From positions 1 through 32,644 of the forward strand of contig JBCBSS010000089.1 in NCBI GenBank assembly GCA_039819065.1: a DNA stretch of 32,644 nucleotides. The letters are read 5' to 3'. Under the pieces are notes generated by a model that saw only the letters and a list, made by a program, of their open reading frames with translations, did not search any database and had not been told where the DNA came from. Position 1 is the stretch's first letter; every line of letters begins with the position of its first letter. A program made the position numbers and the translations under genes. Origin of the DNA: JBCBSS01 sp039819065. Lineage in GTDB: Bacteria > Bacteroidota > Bacteroidia > Cytophagales > Cyclobacteriaceae. Shown in pieces: positions 25,596 to 32,644 of the stretch.

Positions 25596-25723
25596 GATGA
25601 AGTCTTATCTAAACAAATTTTTCGTTGCTAAGATAAGCATTCTCAATCAGGCAGTGGTGTTTTTGGGAAGAGCACTGTTATAGATGGTAGGATCGCTACG
25701 CTTAACCTACGACCAGGGAGTAA

Positions 25724-25823
25724 AGCACGCATTGTAAAAACGCTCCGACCCTGAGTCTTTCTGAAAGAACCTTAGTGGCTCACAGGGTTTGATAGAGCAT
25801 TTTCGTAAAGCATGGTACGTGCT
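25724..25823. repeat. Imperfect long inverted repeat, hairpin-forming element
   Basis: The outer arms AGCACG (25724) and CGTGCT (25818) are followed inward by related sequences (TTGTAAAAACGCTC against GAGCATTTTCGTAAAGC) and by CCCTGAG against CTCACAGGG. The centre holds TCTTTCTGAAAGA, the inverse of the TTCTTTCAGAA unit seen at 23704 and 25874. It may be a non-autonomous element or a structured RNA. Confidence 0.4.
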
Positions 25824-25913
25824 GTCAATTTAATACATCAGTTAGAGTACTGAAACCGGTTGTTGCCAATAGGTTTCTTTCAGAAGGACGGGCGGGTATT
25901 TAGTAACTCTGAT

Positions 25914-25982
25914 CGAGCGCGTTTGTAACGCGTTCGACTCTGCAGATTAAAAAAATAGAGGTACGCGTTGCAAACGCGCGCT
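25914..25982. repeat. Head-to-head pair of REP-like palindromes
   Basis: The copy at 25914-25936 (GCGCGTTTGTAACGCG) and the inverted copy at 25961-25982 (ACGCGTTGCAAACGCGCG) are 24 bp apart. This mirrors the pair at 9763-9829. It lies directly after the polyprenyl synthase stop. Confidence 0.7.
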
Positions 25983-26005
25983 ATCGCAGGTACTCATGAA
26001 GTCAA

Positions 26006-26983
26006 TTACTTCTCCCTATTGATAAGGTCTTCTGCGAATCCGCGTAGAACAGCTCTTTTGTTAAGAGGTACTTCTAGTTTCTTTAATGATTTAAAACCGG
26101 TATCGAAGTATTGAGCCATTTTCTCTTCTGTGATGGCTTTGATGTTCAATTCATCGTAAATGGCTTTGACGGCTTCGACTTTCTCTTCTTTGTCAAACTC
26201 TTCCATTTTCAGCCAGCGCTCTAGTTCTTTCTTGGTGTTACCTTCAGCCATTTCTAAAGCTTCAATGAGCAAGAAGGTTTTCTTATTGGCGATAATATCT
26301 CCACCTACTTGCTTTCCAAATTTGGCCTGATCTGCATACACGTCTAAGAGATCATCTTTCAACTGAAAGCCGACACCAATGTTAACACCAAATTCGCGTA
26401 TGAATTGGCAGTTCCTGTCGTCAGCACCTCCAAGCAGTGCCCCCAACTCCAAACTAAATCCAAGTAATACGGCTGTTTTCTGTGAGATCATATCAAGATA
26501 CTCTTCGACGGACACATCAAGCCTGTCTTCGAAATTCATATCTTTTTGCTGGCCTTCACATACTTCTATTGCTGTTCTATTAAAGGCTTTCAGTACACGA
26601 TTTAACCTTCCATTCTCGACAGTGAGAAACATCTTATAGGCCTTAACCAACATAGCATCACCAGATAATATGGCAATGCTACTGTTCCATTTTTCATGTA
26701 CGGTTTGCTTACCTCTTCTAAGCGGCGCCTGATCCATGATGTCGTCATGCATGAGAGTGAAGTTGTGGAATACTTCAACCGCCATGGCCGGTTCTATGAT
26801 ATTTTCAGGGTCGTCTTTATAGAGGGAATATGACAGAAGCGTTAATAAGGGTCTCATTCTTTTGCCCCCCAAGTCCATAATATACCGCATCGGCTCATAC
26901 AGTTCCGATGGGTAGCCCTCAAAAGAATATTTGGTGATCTCCTTGTTGATCAATCCAAGCAGATCGTCGATCCTAACAGTCAT
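26006..26983 (-). CDS. Polyprenyl (isoprenoid) diphosphate synthase
   Basis: The trans-prenyltransferase condenses isopentenyl diphosphate with allylic diphosphates to make isoprenoid chains for quinones or other lipids. From the ATG at 26983 the protein has 325 residues: GGKRMRP at about 39-45, the first aspartate-rich motif HDDIMD with Asp80, Asp81 and Asp84, followed by RRGKQTVHEKW, and the second motif FQLKDDLLD with Asp210, Asp211 and Asp214. A longer frame begins at a TTG at 27013 but adds only ten residues with no ribosome site, so I prefer the ATG. Product length cannot be read safely. It lies 158 nt downstream of the ribonuclease R gene, on the same strand. Confidence 0.93.
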   Translation of the reverse strand: MTVRIDDLLGLINKEITKYSFEGYPSELYEPMRYIMDLGGKRMRPLLTLLSYSLYKDDPENIIEPAMAVEVFHNFTLMHDDIMDQAPLRRGKQTVHEKWNSSIAILSGDAMLVKAYKMFLTVENGRLNRVLKAFNRTAIEVCEGQQKDMNFEDRLDVSVEEYLDMISQKTAVLLGFSLELGALLGGADDRNCQFIREFGVNIGVGFQLKDDLLDVYADQAKFGKQVGGDIIANKKTFLLIEALEMAEGNTKKELERWLKMEEFDKEEKVEAVKAIYDELNIKAITEEKMAQYFDTGFKSLKKLEVPLNKRAVLRGFAEDLINREK

Positions 26984-27141
26984 TCCGAAAACAGCAATTT
27001 TAAATAAAGCCAATCAGGAGAGGTAGTTGTTCGTTGATTCTAACGAATTCATTACCAAGATACTCCAACCTCGCCTTTTTGGTAATTTTCTAAACAGCGA
27101 AGATATGAGGGTAACAGGTGATCGGCAAATAAGTTTGGGAG

Positions 27142-29289
27142 TTATTCCTCTTCGAACAGCAAATCAATGGTCCTACGATCGATATCGGTGCTTTTTACGC
27201 TAACATGCACCTTATCACCAAGGGTGTACATCTTCTTATTCCTGCGGCCAATGACGCGATAATTGTCTTCATCGAATTCGTAGTAATCATCATCCAGATC
27301 GACCATTCGCACCATTCCTTCACATTTAGTCTCTACGATTTCCACATAGATACCCCACTCAGTCACACCGGATATTATGCCTTCGAAGACCTTGTCCTCT
27401 ACACTTTGCATGAACTCTACCTGCTTGTACTTGATAGAGGCCCTATCCGCATCGGCAGCCCTTTTCTCTTGTTCAGAGCTGTGTACACATTTCTCTTCAT
27501 ACTCTTCCTTATCGACCGATTTTCCACCATCCAAGTAGTGTTGTAGCAGCCGATGAACCATCACATCGGGATAGCGACGAATGGGTGAGGTGAAGTGCGT
27601 GTAGTGCTTAAAAGCGAGGCCGAAGTGGCCATTGGCCTGGGTTGTATATTTGGCTTTCGCCATGGCGCGAATAGCCAGGCTCTCCAAGATATTCTGCTCT
27701 GGCTTACCTTCAATTTCGTCCATTAAGCCATTAAGCGATTGTGATATGGACTCCTGCTCCACATCCAAATCATGGCCGAAGCGCTTAGCAAAATTGGCGA
27801 AAGTAGCTACCTTCTCAGGATCAGGATAGTCATGCGTTCTGTACACAAAGGTGTCTTTATCCTTGCCTTTGGATCGGTGGTATATGAAATTGGCCACCTG
27901 CTTATTGGCCAGCAACATGAACTCCTCAATCAGTTTATGAGCATCTTTCCTGACCTTAGGAATGATCCCTAAAGGCTTACCGTCTTCATTAAGCTTGAAT
28001 TTCACTTCCGTCGTCTCGAAATTGATGGCTCCTTTTTTAAACCGATCGGCCTTTATTTTCAATGCCAATTGATTGAGTTGATGAAGCTCCTCACTAAAGT
28101 CACCCTCTTGCGTTTCAATTCTCTCCTGTGCTTCTTCATAGGTAAATCGTCTGTCAGAATGTATGATCGTTCTACCAAACCATTCACTTTGAATACGCCC
28201 ATTAGCATCTAGTTCAAAGAGGGCGGCAAAGGTGAGTTTGTCTTCATTAGGTCTGAGCGAACACAAACCATTTGATAACCTTTCCGGTAACATAGGAATG
28301 GTTCTGTCCACTAAATAGACTGATGTAGCTCGCTCGAATGCTTCTTTTTCTAGAATAGAATCCGGTTTTACATAGTGGCTCACATCTGCGATATGCACCC
28401 CGACTTCATAGTTACCATTTTCCAATTGGCGGAATGACAATGCATCATCAAAGTCTTTGGCATCTTCAGGGTCTATGGTAAAGGTGGTAATCTCTCTGAA
28501 GTCCTTTCTCTTTTTGATTTCTGCCGCGGTAATTCTATCGGCTATTTTATCGGCTGCTTTATCAACCGCTTCAGGAAACGAGAAGGGTAGCCCAAACTCG
28601 GCCATGATAGAATGTATCTCTGCGTCATTTTCCCCAGCTTTACCGAGCACATGAGATACTTTACCCTCAGGGTTTCTATCTCTATCTGGCCAAACGGTAA
28701 TATCAACTATGACTTTATCATTGTGCTCGGCTCCACCGGCATTATTGAGTTTAACAAAAATATCCTGGTGAATTTTGCGGTTATCGGGAATGACAAATGC
28801 AAACTTAGGAGATATTTCTAATCGTCCTACAAAGCTTTCTTTAGCCCTTTTGACAATTTCGACCACCTGTCCTTCCGGGTTTGCTCCTCGCTTGGTAGAA
28901 TATAGTGACACCTTCACCGTATCACCATCGAAGGCATAGTTCAGGTCTCGGCTTTTAACGTATATATCTGGTTCCTCCTCAGGAGTAACGATATAAGCAA
29001 AGCGTGCATTTACATGGTCAACTCTTCCAGTAACATATTCTGGCTCTCTCAGGCTCTGAAACACATGGTTCGCCACCTGTTTGATTTGTCCATCTCTTGC
29101 TAATGTGGCTAATACAATTGGAATCTCCCGATTGATAGCACGGTTTTTAAATCCTAATTTTCTTGTGATCTGCTTGGATGAAAAGGCTAGGGTGGGTTTG
29201 GCGTTAAGCAGATTTACGATTTTAGTTTTCAGCTTAGAGGCAAAATCTCCTTTGTTGGATTTTTTGCTCTTCTTTCTCTTTTTAGACAT
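27142..29289 (-). CDS. rnr: Ribonuclease R
   Basis: The 715-residue 3'-5' exoribonuclease degrades structured RNA. Order of parts: a lysine-rich start (SKKRKKSKKSNK), an N-terminal winged-helix-like region, cold-shock-type OB domains around 85-215, the RNB catalytic domain, and a C-terminal S1 domain from about 635 (VFEGIISGVTEWGIYVE). The catalytic aspartates in TIDPEDAKDFDDAL fall at 273, 279, 281 and 282, with the same spacing as 201, 207, 209 and 210 of E. coli RNase II. The length fits RNase R rather than RNase II. The ATG start is well placed. Confidence 0.96.
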   Translation of the reverse strand: MSKKRKKSKKSNKGDFASKLKTKIVNLLNAKPTLAFSSKQITRKLGFKNRAINREIPIVLATLARDGQIKQVANHVFQSLREPEYVTGRVDHVNARFAYIVTPEEEPDIYVKSRDLNYAFDGDTVKVSLYSTKRGANPEGQVVEIVKRAKESFVGRLEISPKFAFVIPDNRKIHQDIFVKLNNAGGAEHNDKVIVDITVWPDRDRNPEGKVSHVLGKAGENDAEIHSIMAEFGLPFSFPEAVDKAADKIADRITAAEIKKRKDFREITTFTIDPEDAKDFDDALSFRQLENGNYEVGVHIADVSHYVKPDSILEKEAFERATSVYLVDRTIPMLPERLSNGLCSLRPNEDKLTFAALFELDANGRIQSEWFGRTIIHSDRRFTYEEAQERIETQEGDFSEELHQLNQLALKIKADRFKKGAINFETTEVKFKLNEDGKPLGIIPKVRKDAHKLIEEFMLLANKQVANFIYHRSKGKDKDTFVYRTHDYPDPEKVATFANFAKRFGHDLDVEQESISQSLNGLMDEIEGKPEQNILESLAIRAMAKAKYTTQANGHFGLAFKHYTHFTSPIRRYPDVMVHRLLQHYLDGGKSVDKEEYEEKCVHSSEQEKRAADADRASIKYKQVEFMQSVEDKVFEGIISGVTEWGIYVEIVETKCEGMVRMVDLDDDYYEFDEDNYRVIGRRNKKMYTLGDKVHVSVKSTDIDRRTIDLLFEEE

Positions 29290-29476
29290 TTAATGTAATA
29301 GATAAAAATAAGTTGTTTGAATAAATAAAAATTGCTTTGACGAGAGTTTAGGGTGCTGGATATCAAAGGGTTACTCTCTGTCGAGTGGGGGTGCTAGTAA
29401 TTCTAAATTTTTCTTTTCTTTCTTTTTTCCGCTTTCATTTTCGGTGTAAAGTTAAGAAAACTAACGTGGTATGCTA

Positions 29477-30190
29477 TTAAGTGTAAATTATATTGTTGTT
29501 GTCAATGTTTGAATAGCCCTTTAGTTTCATGTAAACCTGAGCGGTCACCGCTACGTCTCGACTGCAGTACTCAGCTATTTTTTCTAGGTTGTTCTCTTTA
29601 TAGTAGACTTCATTCACCTGACTGCCATCGATATCACTCTTACTGGATGGCACGTCAAATATGGTAGCCAAAAGATCCAGGGAAGTGAAGTTTTTATAGT
29701 CACCAAACTTCCACATATCCATGGTATCGATGTGGTTTACCTGCCATGGTTTTTTGCCTCCTATGTCCAGCACAGGAGGTAGCTGGATACCATTGATGAG
29801 CATTCTGCGACAGATATAAGGGAAATCGAATTCTTTGGCGTTATGACCACATAAGCGTAAAGTACCTTGATCAAATTTTTCTACTGTGCCCTTGAAATCG
29901 GCTAAAAGCGCTTTTTCGTCATGATTGTAAAGGGATTTGACTCTCAGTTGTGGTTTGTCCTCTGTGAAGGTAAAAAACCCAAGCCCTATCACTACTATCT
30001 TCCCAAACTCAGCAAAAATGCCTGCTTTTTGCTCGAACAATTCTTCGCTGGTTTGCTCATCGTCAGAGCGCAAGAAGTTAGCTTTCTTGTCCCATTGTGC
30101 TTGCAATCGCTCACTCATTTGCTGGTACTCACTTGTGCCAGCCACTGTCTCAATATCGAGGAATAAGATGTTCTTTAATTCTGCTTCCAT
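29477..30190 (-). CDS. Predicted 3'-5' exonuclease related to the PolB exonuclease domain
   Basis: The 237-residue DnaQ-fold nuclease has ILFLDIETVAG (ExoI, with Asp and Glu), CGHNAKEFDFPYICRRM (ExoII), and AEYCSRDVAVTAQVYMKLKG (ExoIII-type with Asp). NHIDTMDMWKFGD between them is typical of the PolB-like exonuclease family in Bacteroidota. It probably degrades DNA or RNA ends in repair; the substrate is unknown. A frame starting at TTG 30196 would overlap the upstream gene, but the ATG at 30190 lies two nucleotides after that gene's TGA and is preferred. The close spacing shows an operon with the 134-residue protein upstream. Confidence 0.9.
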   Translation of the reverse strand: MEAELKNILFLDIETVAGTSEYQQMSERLQAQWDKKANFLRSDDEQTSEELFEQKAGIFAEFGKIVVIGLGFFTFTEDKPQLRVKSLYNHDEKALLADFKGTVEKFDQGTLRLCGHNAKEFDFPYICRRMLINGIQLPPVLDIGGKKPWQVNHIDTMDMWKFGDYKNFTSLDLLATIFDVPSSKSDIDGSQVNEVYYKENNLEKIAEYCSRDVAVTAQVYMKLKGYSNIDNNNIIYT

Positions 30191-30192
30191 AA

Positions 30193-30597
30193 TCAAGAAT
30201 GAAGCACCCCATCCATTTCCAACTCTTCGATATAAGTTAGGTTCTCTTCTTTGATGGCATCAGGAACAAAAATGAATCGCTTATCAAACAGCTCTTTATT
30301 AACGTAGTAACTTACCCAATACTCATTGTTCAGGTGAAAAAGCGCCGGATCTATGGGCTCAATTAGCACTGACGTATTGCCGTCTACCGTCTCTAGAAAG
30401 TGTCTCAGTGTAGAGGTTTGTTGCTTTTCCCCATCTTTCTCACCGTACCCTTTCGATGCTACCAAGGTGTTTTCAATGGCGAAGTCGTTTTTATTGATGA
30501 TGTAAACGTTCCACTGTTCTTCTCCCTGTTCGGTAAGTTTTTTGACTACGGCTAACGTTACATTTTTTACAGAAGGTATGTTGATGTCTTTTTTCAT
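30193..30597 (-). CDS. Conserved hypothetical protein, 134 residues
   Basis: The function is unknown. It is a soluble protein without signal or membrane segments, with alternating strands (VTLAVVKKL, WNVYIINK, WVSYYVNKELF, KRFIFVPD) and an acidic C-terminus (YIEELEMDGVLHS). The middle contains SKGYGEKDGEKQQTSTLRH and SVLIEPIDPALFHLNNEYW, which look conserved. Similar short proteins sit next to lipB or the exonuclease in Bacteroidota, and databases sometimes mislabel them as phenylalanyl-tRNA synthetase-related; I cannot confirm that here. It lies between lipB (43 nt upstream) and the exonuclease (2 nt downstream), on the same strand. Confidence 0.8.
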   Translation of the reverse strand: MKKDINIPSVKNVTLAVVKKLTEQGEEQWNVYIINKNDFAIENTLVASKGYGEKDGEKQQTSTLRHFLETVDGNTSVLIEPIDPALFHLNNEYWVSYYVNKELFDKRFIFVPDAIKEENLTYIEELEMDGVLHS

Positions 30598-30640
30598 GTG
30601 TACTTGATTGTCTTTCAGTGACCATTTGGAATCTTTGGTC

Positions 30641-31396
30641 TCATGCTTTGTTTGTCTCTGCGATTAATTCCATTTCAAACAACGATGCCAGATGCTTTAG
30701 TAGTATCTGTTCTACGGCATGTATATCCTGTTCAGCCCCTAATTCTGAATGCATAGAAGTAACAGCTTTGTCATCAATGCCACATGGTATGATGTTATTG
30801 AAGTAATCCAGGTGCGCATTGACATTGAATGCAAACCCATGCATAGTTACCCATCGACTAGTCTTCACACCAATGGCACAAATCTTTCTAGGGTTCCATT
30901 GTCCGAGATTATCGGTCATTGTTTTCTCCCAGTCGAGCCAAACACCGGTCAAGCCATCAATTCTACCAGAAGGGATAGCGTAATCTTTGAGGGTCAATAT
31001 CACTGCCTCTTCCAGGAGTCGTAGGTATTTGTGGATGTCGGTGAAGAAGTTATCCAGATCAAGAATGGGATACCCAACGACCTGACCGGGGCCATGATAG
31101 GTTATATCCCCTCCCCTATTGATCTTGTAGAAAGTAGCCTGTTTTTCCGCCAGCCCTTTCTCATCCAACAGCAGGTTCTGTTGATCTCCACTTTTGCCCA
31201 GTGTATATACATGCGGGTGTTCTACGAATAGCAAGTAGTTGGGTGTGGGCTTCTGGTCTTCCAAAGGCAGATTACGATTGGCAATCTTGACCTCGATGAT
31301 ATCGTTAAAAAGCTTGGTCTGGTAGTCCCAAGCTTGTTGGTAATCCATAGAACCCAAATGGATGAATTCGACTTTTTTGTTGATGATTTGATTCAT
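30641..31396 (-). CDS. lipB: Octanoyltransferase
   Basis: The 251-residue enzyme transfers octanoyl groups from acyl carrier protein to lipoyl domains, the first step of lipoate synthesis. Motifs: FVEHPHVYTLGKSG, then NRGGDITYHGPGQVVGYPIL, GRIDGLTGVW, and the catalytic pair Lys171 in RKICAIGVK and Cys205 in NIIPCGI. The 34-residue spacing of the pair equals that of E. coli Lys135 and Cys169. An ATG start just before IINKKVEFIHLG fits the family. It is the first of three closely spaced minus-strand genes. lipA is not in the window. Confidence 0.97.
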   Translation of the reverse strand: MNQIINKKVEFIHLGSMDYQQAWDYQTKLFNDIIEVKIANRNLPLEDQKPTPNYLLFVEHPHVYTLGKSGDQQNLLLDEKGLAEKQATFYKINRGGDITYHGPGQVVGYPILDLDNFFTDIHKYLRLLEEAVILTLKDYAIPSGRIDGLTGVWLDWEKTMTDNLGQWNPRKICAIGVKTSRWVTMHGFAFNVNAHLDYFNNIIPCGIDDKAVTSMHSELGAEQDIHAVEQILLKHLASLFEMELIAETNKA

Positions 31397-31542
31397 AAAT
31401 GGCTAGCACGCGCGTTTACGCACTGGTTCGGATACCCTTTAATTTTAATGGTAACAAAGGTAGACCAAGAAGGGTTTTATTCGGCCGATTAAGATAAAGA
31501 AATTGGATTCAGCATTTAATGCACAAGTACATTAGGGGATAT

Positions 31543-32644
31543 TTATCCTTGAACTGATCGACTGATATTCCTTCTTTTAAGCAGAAAGCCAATGATGATT
31601 ATGCATAAGATCAAGCCTATTATGCCCAGTATGATCGAAGTGAAATCAACTCCGTCTCCGATGGGGCTATCATCTCCAATGAGTACAAAGCTACCCCAAT
31701 AGAATGGAGGAACTGTCAATTCTGGTGAGGCTTCGAGAAATTTCAGTTTGGCATTTCGTAAAGCTTCTGATTTAGACATGCCATGATCAAGGCCTTCATA
31801 AAAGGTTCTTACGATTCGAGGTGTTATATCATCCGGAACTTCCCATTGTGTAACTACCATACTTTTCACACCGGCATAAGTAAAAGCTCTTCCCAAGTTC
31901 ATAATCCCTTCTCCTTTGATGATTTGACCTTCCCCTGTATTACATGCGCTCAGCACTGCCATTTCGGCATTCAACTTGAGGTTATAAAGTTCAAAAGCAT
32001 GAAGAATATTGTCTTGAATAGAATCCTTAGCATCTGTTAAGTACAATTTGGATTCATCAGGGCGATCATCACTAATTTCACCATGCACAGCCAAATGTAG
32101 TATACCATACTGATGGGCTATTTCTTTAAAATTCTTCTCGTTCGCTTCACTACCGTAAAAGTAGTCACCATCCATAAATCTTGAGATCGATTTAATTTCC
32201 TCTCTACTCCCCGGTAGATCATCTACTTCAGCACTCCTTAGCGTTCTTAAGTCAGCAACTATCCCATCAGTACCTGTATTCTCATTGGAATATGAAAAAG
32301 CTAAAACTCTGCTATTACTTTTTTTATGTGAGTTTCTAACATCAATCAAAAGTTGGGTTGAATAGTCATAGCTTATAATAAAATCCTTGATCAAGTAGTC
32401 ATAGTTACGATAGTTATTAGATTTAGGAAGGTTAGTAAGCAACAAGTCAAAATTGATATTCCAAAGCACTCCATCAGGAAGTATCTTAAGCTTCTTATGG
32501 TCGATCAATAAATGGCTCAATGGTTCGAATATTTGCTGATAAACAGCATATGACGTTCTGGAAAATACGGTATCTACATCTGAAACCAAGCTTTTCTTTA
32601 GCACATTGATCTGGCTTTCAAAGTCTGGTTGTTTGTTTATTTTA
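31543..32644 (-). CDS. CHAT-domain caspase-like protease, C-terminal part, cut by window edge
   Basis: The frame is open to the right edge: 13 more codons read through before the window ends, and the visible in-frame start is only a GTG. So the N-terminus is missing; TPR repeats are expected there from the family. The visible part has the CHAT fold: LPDGVLWNINFDLLL, then LPGSREEIKSI, then the His-Cys dyad as LHLAVHGE (His near 32084) and LSACNTGEG (Cys near 31943), and FYWGSFVLIGD. A C-terminal membrane helix (FTSIILGIIGLILCIIIIGF) with a basic tail follows, so it is membrane-anchored with the protease domain on one side. CHAT proteases often act in signalling or defence; the substrate here is unknown. 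Confidence 0.88.
   Translation of the reverse strand, partial: KINKQPDFESQINVLKKSLVSDVDTVFSRTSYAVYQQIFEPLSHLLIDHKKLKILPDGVLWNINFDLLLTNLPKSNNYRNYDYLIKDFIISYDYSTQLLIDVRNSHKKSNSRVLAFSYSNENTGTDGIVADLRTLRSAEVDDLPGSREEIKSISRFMDGDYFYGSEANEKNFKEIAHQYGILHLAVHGEISDDRPDESKLYLTDAKDSIQDNILHAFELYNLKLNAEMAVLSACNTGEGQIIKGEGIMNLGRAFTYAGVKSMVVTQWEVPDDITPRIVRTFYEGLDHGMSKSEALRNAKLKFLEASPELTVPPFYWGSFVLIGDDSPIGDGVDFTSIILGIIGLILCIIIIGFLLKRRNISRSVQG

Larger units (their letters stand above)
25596..26005. other. Intergenic repeat region between polyprenyl synthase and TlpA genes
   Basis: No gene is visible. It contains an imperfect long inverted repeat (25724-25823), a TTCTTTCAGAAGG repeat unit (25872-25886) and a pair of REP-like palindromes (25914-25982). 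Confidence 0.5.

Noticed and set aside
25600..25830. tRNA or known small RNA in the TlpA upstream gap
   Set aside because: No cloverleaf arms or T-loop sequence can be drawn; the structure is a long imperfect hairpin instead.
26984..27013. TTG start adding ten residues to the polyprenyl synthase
   Set aside because: An ATG ten codons later matches the family start better, and there is no ribosome site before the TTG.

Overview
The window looks like a chromosomal segment of a Bacteroidota bacterium, most likely a marine or soil Cytophagales-type organism. The reasons are lipoproteins with short signal peptides, a TlpA-type envelope thioredoxin, a pgi-manA pair, a 134-residue protein of a kind I associate with this phylum beside a PolB-like exonuclease and lipB, a CHAT-domain protein with a C-terminal membrane anchor, and almost no recognisable Shine-Dalgarno sequences. 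The phylum is an inference from gene content; no rRNA or tRNA gene is present.

Positions 1-1712 form a low-GC fringe: two small unrecognised genes transcribed divergently (7-381 minus, 493-1047 plus), then a small membrane-anchored protein (1320-1712 minus) whose ATG directly follows the stop of the giant gene before it. Positions 1713-19873 are a complete Tc (ABC) toxin locus. On the minus strand is a 2478-residue fused TcB-TcC protein: SpvB domain, FG-GAP propeller region, Rhs/YD repeats, Rhs-associated core, then 329 residues of unrecognised C-terminal payload. Divergent from it, after 1.4 kb of non-coding DNA, lie two plus-strand genes that together make a split TcA: a 1996-residue VRP1/neuraminidase-like half and a 1105-residue coiled-coil, pore and TcB-binding half. 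In known Tc toxins TcA is the injector, TcB-TcC is the closed cocoon, and the TcC tail is the payload. A hairpin terminator follows TcA2.

From 20295 onward the genes are mostly housekeeping: YraN nuclease (minus), pgi and manA (plus, 1 nt apart), a TlpA thioredoxin with a beta-propeller-like lipoprotein (minus operon), a polyprenyl diphosphate synthase, ribonuclease R, a PolB-like 3'-5' exonuclease with an upstream small gene, lipB, and a CHAT-domain protein cut by the window edge.

The long intergenic gaps (9150-10528, 19874-20294, 23464-23864, 25596-26005) are not empty. They share a GC-rich REP-like palindrome, sometimes in head-to-head pairs, and a composite repeat module whose parts recur in the same order in both orientations. 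The gap upstream of the TcB-TcC gene also carries a stack of perfect palindromes that may be operators.

The most interesting candidate is the toxin tail plus its translationally coupled membrane protein. Known Tc payloads act on eukaryotic cells and need no immunity protein, so a coupled small membrane gene at this position suggests a different payload class, possibly membrane-active or antibacterial. This is inference.
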